Below are positions 54,889-62,333 of a stretch of DNA of 64,000 nucleotides, one piece after another; position 1 is the first letter of the stretch; the number at the start of each line of letters is the position of its first letter. The stretch lies in NCBI GenBank assembly GCA_039033855.1, contig JBCCBV010000018.1, forward strand, positions 1 through 64,000. Reading direction: 5' to 3'. Position numbers and translations under genes: made by a program. Under the pieces are notes generated by a model. That model made no database searches, was not told the origin of the DNA, and saw nothing but the letters and a program-made list of their open reading frames with translations. The DNA is from JBCCBV01 sp039033855. GTDB lineage: Bacteria; Planctomycetota; Phycisphaerae; Phycisphaerales; Phycisphaeraceae.

Positions 54889-54928
54889 CACAACCCTTGC
54901 AATTGTGAGGGTTGTGTGGTTCTATAAG
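54889..54928 (+). promoter_or_regulatory. dyad overlapping the promoter of the 54966 gene
   Basis: A perfect 9-bp inverted repeat (CACAACCCT at 54889-54897, AGGGTTGTG at 54908-54916) overlaps a TTGCAA (54897-54902) and is followed by TATAAG (54923-54928). It looks like a repressor-type operator between the divergent mod and VCBS genes. An attenuating hairpin is less likely, as no T-tail follows. Confidence 0.5.
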
Positions 54929-54965
54929 AGCGTCGCACAGTCGTGCTTCAGGAGGCAGAAAGACC

Positions 54966-56717
54966 ATGAGAACGCTATTTTTCGGCCGTAAGGCCGGTTT
55001 GAACCGTGCCGACCACCGCTCGGCGGGATCCACGCAGGCCCCGCGTCCGCGGACCGCCGCCCTGCTGGGGGCCGTATCCGCGACCTCGGCCGTCGCCCTG
55101 GCCGCCGGGTTCGCCGCCCCGGCCCACGCGGGCTTCACCGATGTCACCGTCTCCGCCGGCCTGACCCACACCCAGGGCCCGCCGGTGAGCAGCGGCTTCA
55201 CCAACGAACTGTTCGGCATGACCGGCGGGGGCGCCGCGGGCGATGTCAACGGCGACGGCAACGTCGACCTGTTCTTCACCCGGATCGACGGGCCCGACGT
55301 CCTGTACCTGGGCGACGGCGCCGGCGGCTTCACCGACAACTCGCTGGCCGCGTTCCCCGCTCCGATCTCCGCCGCCACCAACGGCGCCGGCTTCCTCGAC
55401 ATCGAAAACGACGGCGACCTGGACCTCTACGTCACCACCATCGGCGAGGCCGGACACCAGCTCTGGGTCAACGACGGCTCGGGTGTGTTCACCGAACAGG
55501 GCGCCGCCCTCGGTGCCAGCATCCCCTCGGGCGACGGCACCACCACCGCCGGCACCAGCGTGTCCTTCGCCGACTACGACCAAGACGGCTACACCGACGC
55601 CTACGTTGCCGAGTGGCGCTTCCCCGGCACGGGCACGCCCCGCTTCGGCACGCTCCTGCGCAACAAAGGCGCCGCGGCACCCGGCGAGTTTGAGAACGTC
55701 ACCCTCGCCTCCGGCGCCTCCATGGACGCCGGCGACGGCGCCAGCTGGTCCTTCGTCCCCGAATGGGGCGACTTCGACGCCGACGGCGACCCCGACCTGC
55801 ACGTCGCGTCCGACTTCGGCACCAGCCGGCACTTCTGGAACGACGGCGACGGCACCTTCACCCAAGACACCACCGGCACCCTCGGCACCGGCACCAACGA
55901 CATGGGCGTCGCCTCCGGCGACCTCGACGGCGACGGCACCCTCGACCTGTTCGTCAGCTCCATCTTCTTCGACGGCGCCCCCGACGCCCACCCCAACGGC
56001 AACCGCCTCTACATGGGCCAGGGCGGACAAACCCTGACCGACGACACCTCCGCCAGCGGAACCCGCAACGGCGACTGGGGATGGGGGGCCGAGGCCTTCG
56101 ACTTCGACCACGACGGCGACCTCGACCTTGGCATGACCAACGGCTTCATCGACGGCGACCAGTTCACCTCCGATCCTTCCCGCCTATTCGAGAACGACGG
56201 CACGGGCGTCTTCACCGAAATCGCCGCCGCCCAGGGACTCATCGAAACCGGCCAGGGCCGCGGCTTCCTCACCGTCGACATCGACAACGACGGCGACCTC
56301 GACGTGCTCATCACCCGCACCGGCGACACCCCCATGCTCCTTGAGAACGACGCCGCCGACCAGGGCCTCGACTGGCTCATGCTCGACCTCGAAGGCGTCG
56401 CCAGCAACGCCCAGGGCCTCGGCGCCAAGATCGTGGTCACCCCCGACCTCGCGTCGCCCGACGAAACGATGCTGCGCGAAGTCAGCGGCTCGCCCAGCTT
56501 CCTGTCGGTCACCGAAGCGGTGGCCCACTTCGGCCTCGAAGGCCTGACCGCCGACGGCGTGGTCGACCGCATCGACATCGCCTGGCCCTCGGGCGCCACC
56601 CAGTCACTGTTCGACGTCCCCGTCAACCAGCGGCTGACCGTGACCGAAGTCCCCGAGCCCGCCTCGGCCCTGCTTCTGGTCCCCGGCCTGCTCGCACTGC
56701 GACGCCGGCGCGGATGA
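54966..56717 (+). CDS. VCBS/FG-GAP repeat protein with ASPIC/UnbV domain and PEP-CTERM tail
   Basis: A 583-residue exported protein. The signal peptide is long (residues 1-57, ending AAPAHA). It is followed by about six FG-GAP/VCBS repeats with calcium-loop motifs such as GDVNGDGNVDLFF, DFDADGDPDLHVA and DIDNDGDLDVLI, predicting a beta-propeller. The ASPIC/UnbV module near the end has GLGAKIVV and GLTADGVVDRIDIAWPSG. A PEP-CTERM tail follows. AGGAGG precedes the ATG. It sits between the R-M operon and the KAP gene but is not itself a defence gene by any motif. Confidence 0.9.
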   Translation: MRTLFFGRKAGLNRADHRSAGSTQAPRPRTAALLGAVSATSAVALAAGFAAPAHAGFTDVTVSAGLTHTQGPPVSSGFTNELFGMTGGGAAGDVNGDGNVDLFFTRIDGPDVLYLGDGAGGFTDNSLAAFPAPISAATNGAGFLDIENDGDLDLYVTTIGEAGHQLWVNDGSGVFTEQGAALGASIPSGDGTTTAGTSVSFADYDQDGYTDAYVAEWRFPGTGTPRFGTLLRNKGAAAPGEFENVTLASGASMDAGDGASWSFVPEWGDFDADGDPDLHVASDFGTSRHFWNDGDGTFTQDTTGTLGTGTNDMGVASGDLDGDGTLDLFVSSIFFDGAPDAHPNGNRLYMGQGGQTLTDDTSASGTRNGDWGWGAEAFDFDHDGDLDLGMTNGFIDGDQFTSDPSRLFENDGTGVFTEIAAAQGLIETGQGRGFLTVDIDNDGDLDVLITRTGDTPMLLENDAADQGLDWLMLDLEGVASNAQGLGAKIVVTPDLASPDETMLREVSGSPSFLSVTEAVAHFGLEGLTADGVVDRIDIAWPSGATQSLFDVPVNQRLTVTEVPEPASALLLVPGLLALRRRRG

Positions 56718-56782
56718 ACCCCGGCCCCGCGAATACAACTGCGAGCGTTTCGGTGACCGCGTGAGAGCAAAGTCAACCGGCT

Positions 56783-56809
56783 AGCCGATCCCCGGATCGG
56801 CTGTAGCCT
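56783..56809 (+). promoter_or_regulatory. palindrome and -10-like TAGCCT, leaderless geometry (KAP)
   Basis: An 8-bp perfect stem (AGCCGATC/GATCGGCT, loop CCCG) at 56783-56802 sits immediately before TAGCCT (56804-56809), which is 6 nt from the KAP ATG. It may be an operator or the terminator of the preceding gene. No T-tail follows. Confidence 0.5.
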
Positions 56810-56815
56810 GCGCGA

Positions 56816-58147
56816 ATGCTCAAGCACATCCCTGAACCCGAGATTCCCGCCGGCGACCCGTTCGCCAACGACTTGCTCGACCGCAAGACCGTCGCCGAAA
56901 ATCTGACGCAGTTGTTAGCCAACGCCGACACGCCGCTGGTCATGACCCTGTCGGCCGGGTGGGGCCAGGGCAAGACCACGTTCGTGAAGATGTGGAGCCA
57001 GCACCTCCAGAACGAGAACTTCGGCACGGCGTACTTCGACGCCTGGTCCAGCGACTACGCCGACGACCCGCTGGTCTCGTTCATCGGGGCGCTCGAAGAC
57101 ACGATGGGCGGCGAGGCGACGGCCCGGCAAACCGCACTCGAGAGTCTTCGGAAAGGGCTCAAGAAGCTCGTCCGCGCTTCGCCGAAGATCGCCATCAACT
57201 GGGCGCTTCGAGGCGGGTTGCAGTACGCCACGGGGGGCGAAGCCAACGCCGAAGACGAAGTGAAGGCAATCAGCGAGTTGGCCGCGGCGATGGTCGAGCA
57301 AGAACTCGAGAAGCAGAAGTCGGTCAAAGAAGCCATCGAGAGCTTCAAGACCGACCTGTCTGATTTCGCCAAGGCCTCAAGCACCGACGGCAAGCCGCTG
57401 ATCGTGTTCATCGATGAGTTGGATCGTTGCCGACCGGACTTCGCGGTCGAACTGCTCGAGCGGATCAAGCACCTGTTCGCCGTCGAAGGCGTGGTGTTCA
57501 TACTCGCGGTGGACGTGGATCGACTTGGGTGTGCTGCGGCGAGCAAGCTTGGCTTCCCTAACGAGTCGCGGATGGGATACCTAAGGAGGTTCGTAGATTT
57601 TGAGTATGAACTTCCCAAGCCAAGCCCGGAAAAACTTACCGACAGTATTCTCTCAGGCATGATTTTCCCAGAGAGCTACAGGCCTAGCGACTTGTCGGAC
57701 AGCGTCGCCACCTTCGCACAAGAAGAAGGGTTATCTATCAGAGACCTGATCCGATTTGTCCAGAGATATCATCTTCTGGCGAACTGTTATCAGGGGCTTC
57801 GTATCGAGTTTAGAGACGCAATTCCATTCGTGATTCTCGAGTCATTGTTGAATCCCCAAAGCCTTCGCAAGATTCTCTCAGATGGGAGCACAGCGATAAA
57901 ACGCATCCAGCGATTCCAAGACCTCATGCGTGCCGAATCGGAGAACAGTAATCGACGACATGAATTCCAACACATCGGTCGGCAGTACATTTACATACTC
58001 TATAGCGCACTTGAAATCGCGCTCGATAAGGAACAGTTTGAGCAGTTAAAGTTGGAGTTTGACGCCAGTTATCGCCCTCTAGCAAGGTCTAGCGAGATAT
58101 CAGCACTGCACTCCCTTGTCGCGCTTGCAGAAAACATGCATAAATAA
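56816..58147 (+). CDS. KAP-family P-loop NTPase
   Basis: A 443-residue NTPase. Walker A GWGQGKTT is at 48-55 and Walker B LIVFIDELDRCRP at about 195-207, both characteristic of the KAP family (KidIns220/ARMS and PifA), which includes phage-exclusion proteins. No membrane helices interrupt the P-loop domain, as they do in many KAPs. From about residue 235 (57520) the DNA becomes AT-richer (47% GC in the line at 57841, 63% at 57001). Located beside a type III R-M system, it is a candidate antiphage effector. Confidence 0.85.
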   Translation: MLKHIPEPEIPAGDPFANDLLDRKTVAENLTQLLANADTPLVMTLSAGWGQGKTTFVKMWSQHLQNENFGTAYFDAWSSDYADDPLVSFIGALEDTMGGEATARQTALESLRKGLKKLVRASPKIAINWALRGGLQYATGGEANAEDEVKAISELAAAMVEQELEKQKSVKEAIESFKTDLSDFAKASSTDGKPLIVFIDELDRCRPDFAVELLERIKHLFAVEGVVFILAVDVDRLGCAAASKLGFPNESRMGYLRRFVDFEYELPKPSPEKLTDSILSGMIFPESYRPSDLSDSVATFAQEEGLSIRDLIRFVQRYHLLANCYQGLRIEFRDAIPFVILESLLNPQSLRKILSDGSTAIKRIQRFQDLMRAESENSNRRHEFQHIGRQYIYILYSALEIALDKEQFEQLKLEFDASYRPLARSSEISALHSLVALAENMHK

Positions 58148-58303
58148 CACTGGTGCGATTAGAGCATGGCATGTCTGGACACTAGCCCGCCCTCAGCGGC
58201 ACTCCTTTCCTCACACCCCACCCGGCGCAAATAGCACTTCTCGCACGGGATCAACTCACGCACGTCCATCACCACCACTCACTGCACCGGCCGCTCCGGC
58301 TAT

Positions 58304-58888
58304 TTATGGAGCTTCGTCAAACGCGCCGCGGCCGATGTAGTCGAACGCCTGGCCGCCGATGGACGCTTCGTACATCAGCCCGGCCGCGTCGAGGATGAAC
58401 ACCGCCACGCCGTTGTCGAAGTCCGCCGCGGCGCCCACGTCGGCGTTCAGCGCCACGGCCGAGGCGTTCGCCGAAAACTCCAGCTGGCTGGACTTGAACC
58501 GCTCGACCGCGGAGTCGGTCTCGAAGAAGATCACCTCGGTAAACGACTGCGCGCCGAGTTGCAGACCGATCGAGCCCTGGGTGACTTCGCAGTAGCCCGC
58601 CACTTGGTCGTCGACCAAAAGCACGCCTTGGCCGTAGGCGCCGCCGACCCAGAACCCCGCCTTGCCGATCTGGGGGAACACCGCCACGCCAGCGGACGTG
58701 TCGCGGTAGGCGCCGTAGACCGCAGGGTTCTTCGATTCAAACGACCCCAGCGCCGCCCGCGCCTGGCTCACCAGCGCAGCCCGGCCCTCGGCGGTCTTGG
58801 GCGCGGTCGAACACCCCAACGACATCCCGACCATCGACAGCACCGCCAGGAACAGAAAACACACGCCAAACCGGTTCAGACGGGTCAT
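58304..58888 (-). CDS. SYLF-domain (Ysc84-like) lipoprotein
   Basis: A 194-residue protein with a lipoprotein signal (lipobox SLGC at about 23-26) and a SYLF/DUF500 domain: AVFPQIGKAGFWVGGAYGQGVLL, GYCEVTQGSIGLQLGAQSF and DFDNGVAVFILDAAGLMYEASIGGQAFDYI. SYLF domains bind phospholipids in eukaryotes; bacterial members are periplasmic lipoproteins of unclear role. Stands alone. 58148-58303 upstream of its stop holds nothing recognisable. Confidence 0.9.
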   Translation of the reverse strand: MTRLNRFGVCFLFLAVLSMVGMSLGCSTAPKTAEGRAALVSQARAALGSFESKNPAVYGAYRDTSAGVAVFPQIGKAGFWVGGAYGQGVLLVDDQVAGYCEVTQGSIGLQLGAQSFTEVIFFETDSAVERFKSSQLEFSANASAVALNADVGAAADFDNGVAVFILDAAGLMYEASIGGQAFDYIGRGAFDEAP

Positions 58889-58954
58889 GATGGTAATCCC
58901 AAGAAGTTCTCAAATAGGAAAATTAGGTCGGCCAACCGAACGCGCTCCGACAGC

Positions 58955-59704
58955 CTAACGGTAGGCCTTGCCTTCCCAAGCCACCCGGCGGTAGTACCCT
59001 TTTTCGCGCTTGATCGATTCGCGCACCTCGGTCACCGCCTGCTCGTTGCGCGCACCAAACTCTGCCCGCCAGGCCTGTCGGCGGAACGGGATCACCTGCA
59101 CCATCGGCGTGCCGGCGGGGATCTCGATCCACTCGGCGCCACGCCAATGCACCCGGCAGGGGAACGCCACCGGCCCCTCGTACCGGTCGGTCTCCACCAC
59201 GCCCGCCAACGGCTCGAACGGCCGGCCGACGTGGTTGAGCGGCGACGTAAACAAGCACGAATAGCCGGGCGGCGTCTTAATCACCCACGGGTTCAAGAAC
59301 TTGAGCGCCGGCCCCGCGCCGAACGGCGCGCCCGGAAACTGGCTCGGCGGGTGCGCGCCGATCAGTTTGCGCTTGGCCTTGATCTCGATCGAGCCGGTGG
59401 GCGCAATCCGCATCGCCAGATCGTCCGGCACGGGCAGCACGTACCCGGCCGACATCGCTTCGAGGAACGGCGGGCATTTCTTCACCGTCTCCAGGTCCGG
59501 CGGGGGCGGCGGCGCCTGGCTGGGCATCTGCGCAAACCAGTCCGGCAACGCCTGACGCGCCGGCGTCGGCTGCGGGCATTGGCCCGGCTCGAACCCCGGC
59601 ATCGCCAGGAAACGGATCGGCAGCGCCTCATCCTGCGAGTCCGATGCGCCGCCAGGAGCAAGATCGTCCGGCCCCGGCGCGTTCGTGTCCGAACCGTCGC
59701 TCAT
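58955..59704 (-). CDS. DUF6065-like protein
   Basis: A 249-residue cytoplasmic protein. The first 60 residues are Pro/Ala/Asp-rich and probably disordered. The core contains TVKKCPPFLEAMSAGYVLPVPDDL and later YSCLFTSPLNH and IPAGTPMVQVIPFRRQAW, a pattern I associate with DUF6065. The function is unknown. It overlaps murB by ATGA, so it is translationally coupled to murB; a link to cell-envelope metabolism is an inference from position only. Confidence 0.8.
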   Translation of the reverse strand: MSDGSDTNAPGPDDLAPGGASDSQDEALPIRFLAMPGFEPGQCPQPTPARQALPDWFAQMPSQAPPPPPDLETVKKCPPFLEAMSAGYVLPVPDDLAMRIAPTGSIEIKAKRKLIGAHPPSQFPGAPFGAGPALKFLNPWVIKTPPGYSCLFTSPLNHVGRPFEPLAGVVETDRYEGPVAFPCRVHWRGAEWIEIPAGTPMVQVIPFRRQAWRAEFGARNEQAVTEVRESIKREKGYYRRVAWEGKAYR

Positions 59705-60693
59705 GCCGAAGCCTCCGCAGACGGCGCGGGTGCGCCCTGCGGCGATTCGCCTGGCCCGGGCCAGACCACGATCTCGCGCTCCAAGCGGACGCCGAACTTC
59801 TCAAGCACCTGGGCCTCCACACGGTCCATGACCGCCAGCACGTCGTCGACCGACGCGGCCCCCTTGTCGAGCGAGATGAAGTTCGCGTGCACGCCGCTCA
59901 CGTGCGCGGCGCCGATGCGCAGCCCCTTGAGCCCGGCCCGGTCGATGAGCATGCCCGCGGGCCGGCCCTGCGCCGCCGGCTGGAGCTCGGGGTCGGGGTT
60001 CTTAAAGCAGCACCCGGCCGAGCGGTCGCTCATCGGCTGGCTGTTCTTTTTGTGCAGCCAGATCTCCTTGACCCGACGCATGACCAGCGCCGGGTCGGTG
60101 GGCTCGAGCTCGAACTCGGTCTCCAAGATGACCGGAGCAAGAATATTGGAACGACGGTAACCGAAGTCCAGGTCGTCGCGGTCGCGGGCGTAGCTCTGGC
60201 CGGCGTCGGACAGCACCGCCACCCTGGCCACGGCCGAGCCGATGTCGCCGTACGCCCCTCCGGCGTTCATCCGCACCGCGCCGCCCACCGTCCCGGGGAT
60301 GCCCGCCAGCTGGGCCAGCCCGTCGAGCCCGGCCTTGGCCAGGTCGGGCGTCAACCGGAACAGGTCCACCCCCGGGCCCACGATGGCCCGCCCGGTGTCG
60401 CGGTCCAGGTCGATCCGACGCCAGGCCGGGTCGTCCAGCAACACCACCACGCCCGGCACGCCTTGGGAGGCCACCAGCAGGTTCGCCCCCCCGCCGAGCA
60501 CGCGCAGCGGGACGCCCTGGGCATGGCACCGACCGGCCAGCTCGGACAGCTGCGCCACGCTCGCGGGGTGGGCCAGCACCTCGGCCGGGCCGCCTACGCC
60601 GTACCACGTTCTCGGACCCAGGTCCGCCCAAGGGTGGACCGGGCAGCCCAGGTCGGCCAACTCCAAGCGTTCCACGAGGTTGCGCTGGCTCAT
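59701..60693 (-). CDS. murB: UDP-N-acetylenolpyruvoylglucosamine reductase MurB
   Basis: A 330-residue FAD enzyme reducing the enolpyruvyl group in UDP-MurNAc synthesis. Visible features: the FAD-binding GPRTWYGVGGPAEVLAHP, LRVLGGGANLLV, the substrate region IPGTVGGAVRMNAGGAYG, YRRSN, and GCCFKNPD followed by AGMLIDRAGLKG and HANFI. The GCCFKNP stretch replaces the GSFFRNP or GSxFKNP of other MurBs, with a cysteine at the proton-donor position. A TAGACT hexamer lies 6 nt upstream of the ATG. Divergent from mraZ. Confidence 0.95.
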   Translation of the reverse strand: MSQRNLVERLELADLGCPVHPWADLGPRTWYGVGGPAEVLAHPASVAQLSELAGRCHAQGVPLRVLGGGANLLVASQGVPGVVVLLDDPAWRRIDLDRDTGRAIVGPGVDLFRLTPDLAKAGLDGLAQLAGIPGTVGGAVRMNAGGAYGDIGSAVARVAVLSDAGQSYARDRDDLDFGYRRSNILAPVILETEFELEPTDPALVMRRVKEIWLHKKNSQPMSDRSAGCCFKNPDPELQPAAQGRPAGMLIDRAGLKGLRIGAAHVSGVHANFISLDKGAASVDDVLAVMDRVEAQVLEKFGVRLEREIVVWPGPGESPQGAPAPSAEASA

Positions 60694-60699
60694 GACCGG

Positions 60700-60705
60700 A
60701 GTCTA
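60700..60705 (-). promoter_or_regulatory. -10-like TAGACT, leaderless geometry (murB)
   Basis: TAGACT on the minus strand, 6 nt (CCGGTC), then the murB ATG. No Shine-Dalgarno. Confidence 0.55.
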
Positions 60706-60737
60706 CCCACCCGGGACACGGGCAAGCGGGGGTGAAG

Positions 60738-60784
60738 TGGGGTCAAAAAAAGCCCGATGTGTTGCGTAGTGGGGAGGTGTGGGG
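60738..60784 (+). promoter_or_regulatory. MraZ boxes between murB and mraZ
   Basis: TGGGG occurs at 60770-60774 and 60780-60784, spaced by exactly 5 nt (AGGTG), with a further TGGGG at 60738-60742. This is the TGGGN-N5-TGGGN arrangement described for MraZ binding sites. It lies 44 nt before the mraZ GTG and implies autoregulation, possibly also acting on murB. Confidence 0.65.
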
Positions 60785-60827
60785 TAACTTCCATCACCAC
60801 AACCGCGCGGCGGTTTGGGGAGCTTTT

Positions 60828-61328
60828 GTGGTCCTCACCGGTCACTATGAACACCAGATCGACTCCAAGCTGCGGCTGGCGATCCCCTCGGAACTGCGAC
60901 GGCAGCTCCAGCGGGCGCTCGGCACGGCCGAGGGCGAGTCGATCGCGCTCTACGCGTCGCTCAGCGACCGCCCGGGCGTCGTCTGCCTGTACACCGAACC
61001 CATGCTCGACCAGCGGGCCCGCGAGCTCGACCAGTCGTCCATGGACCCCGACGAGCTCGAGGCGTACGTCGAGGCCTTCTTCTCCATGGTCCGCTCGTGC
61101 GAGCTGGACAAGCAAGGCCGGGTCCGCCTGCCCACCGACCTGCTCGAACAGGCCGGGCTCCCCGCCAACGGCAAGCTGGCGGTGCTCGGCGTCCGAGACC
61201 ACATCCAGCTCCGCGACGCCGGCGCCTGGAAGAAACACCTGGCCGAGCTCCGCACCAAACGACCGGAACTCTTGATGAACCCCCGCAAAGCCATGCGGGC
61301 CAAACCGAACACGCCCGACGCCGGCTAG
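60828..61328 (+). CDS. mraZ: MraZ transcriptional regulator
   Basis: A 166-residue protein with two SpoVT/AbrB-like MraZ domains. The first begins at GHYEHQIDSKLRLAIPSELR, the second at SCELDKQGRVRLPTDLLEQAGL. The GTG at 60828 is preferred because GGGGAG precedes it and the domain starts at once; an upstream ATG (60732) would add 32 non-conserved residues and overlap the operator. MraZ normally heads the dcw cluster before mraW and represses it. Here no mraW follows, and the gene is divergent from murB. Confidence 0.93.
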   Translation: MVLTGHYEHQIDSKLRLAIPSELRRQLQRALGTAEGESIALYASLSDRPGVVCLYTEPMLDQRARELDQSSMDPDELEAYVEAFFSMVRSCELDKQGRVRLPTDLLEQAGLPANGKLAVLGVRDHIQLRDAGAWKKHLAELRTKRPELLMNPRKAMRAKPNTPDAG

Positions 61329-62041
61329 GAACGCCGGCCGGGCTTCACGAACCGCCCTGGGCACGGACCGCCCGGGGCCATCCGAGACCGCGTTCCGCCT
61401 GGGCAAGGCCGCCCGCACGGAACGATTCGAACGAAGGGAACGGACTCTTCAGGCTGTGCAGACGGAAAACAGAACCCGACGACGCAGCACGGACGGCCTG
61501 CGACGCTTGGGTCACTCGGCAAATCAGTGATCGGGGCTCCGGCTTCCTCACCGCAGAGACTGTTTCCGGCTTCATGGTCCCTTCGTTCAACGGTCCCGCC
61601 GTCCTTCGGGGCGAACACGCGACATCCCAACCCAGCCTCGGCTGTATGGCCCGGGGTGTCGCTGCGCGCCGGGCGGCGTCACGCAGACACGCGGTTGCTG
61701 GAGCGAGGGCGGGTTCCTGGCGATCGGCGCCGAATTCGCAGGGGCAATGCTGGTGGCGGTTCCGGGAGTGTTTCCGAGGGAGAGTTCCGGCGGCGGGGCG
61801 ATCACGCTGGGCACGGCGAAAGGGGCTCAGTGCCCCGAGATCACCGAAATATGGGCAAACCTATAGCACAAACAGGTCATTTAGAGGGATGCTCGAAATA
61901 TGCGGTAAAGGACTACAAACTAGAGACTTGCAATCAGATTACCCCAAAAAAGAACAGTGGCGATTGAACATCCCTCGGAAAAATCGCTCAAATCTGTACA
62001 CGGCAATGAACACGGGACGATGAGGCGGGTATAACGATTGG
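61329..62041. other. non-coding stretch after mraZ
   Basis: No reading frame here has family character, and no degraded mraW is recognisable. Composition shifts from GC-rich to AT-richer from about 61860. A TATAAC with GGG before it at 62030-62035 may be the -10 of the small RNA that follows. The first 500 bp are unexplained. Confidence 0.5.
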
Positions 62042-62182
62042 AAGAGCGAAGCGCGACCGCAAGGTTTACCGCTCGCATCGGGCGACCACCTCGCAACAAA
62101 TTGCGGCAAGGACGCCCGCAAAACTTGGTCTTTCTCCTCCGCCACGCGCCTGGGCCTTCGGGAACCAGGGCGTGGTTTTTTT
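62042..62182 (+). ncRNA. candidate small structured RNA
   Basis: Bounded by the TATAAC hexamer (62030-62035) and a strong terminator. A nested fold is visible: CAAGGTTT (62060-62067) with AAAACTTG (62120-62127, one mismatch), GGGCG (62080-62084) with CGCCC (62113-62117), and CGCAA (62092-62096) with TTGCG (62101-62105) closed by CAAA. Single-stranded ACCACCT and TCTCCTCC segments are C-rich and could pair with Shine-Dalgarno regions. No known RNA family (tmRNA, RNase P, SRP) fits. A regulatory sRNA is inferred. Confidence 0.5.
62142..62182 (+). terminator. strong rho-independent terminator
   Basis: CCACGC-G-CCTGG (62142-62153) pairs with CCAGGGCGTGG (62165-62175), an 11-bp stem with one bulged base, followed by seven T (62176-62182). 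Confidence 0.9.
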
Positions 62183-62333
62183 ATGGACGTGCTCTGCGCC
62201 CGCTTGCGCCCCGTGCCGGCCGCAGGCCCCGTAATCGCCCGCAGCAGGATCGGACAAATCCGCCCCGCCCCGGCGATCCGCGGGAAGCACCCGGCTCCGA
62301 GCCGGGTTGTCATGGGTACGCTCCCCTGCCCCG

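Noticed and set aside
54966..56717. VCBS/ASPIC protein as a defence-island component
   Set aside because: It has a signal peptide and PEP-CTERM tail and belongs to a typical planctomycete surface family. Its position between R-M and KAP is the only link.
61527..61967. 146-codon open frame in the post-mraZ gap
   Set aside because: Composition is Arg/Gly/His-rich as expected for a chance frame, there is no Shine-Dalgarno or -10 at the right place, and overlapping frames on both strands are equally open.
61329..62182. RNase P RNA, tmRNA or SRP RNA in the post-mraZ gap
   Set aside because: None of the conserved cores (GAGGAAAGUC, tmRNA tag reading frame with GGUUCGAUUC, or the SRP GGAAGGAAGC loop) is present on either strand.
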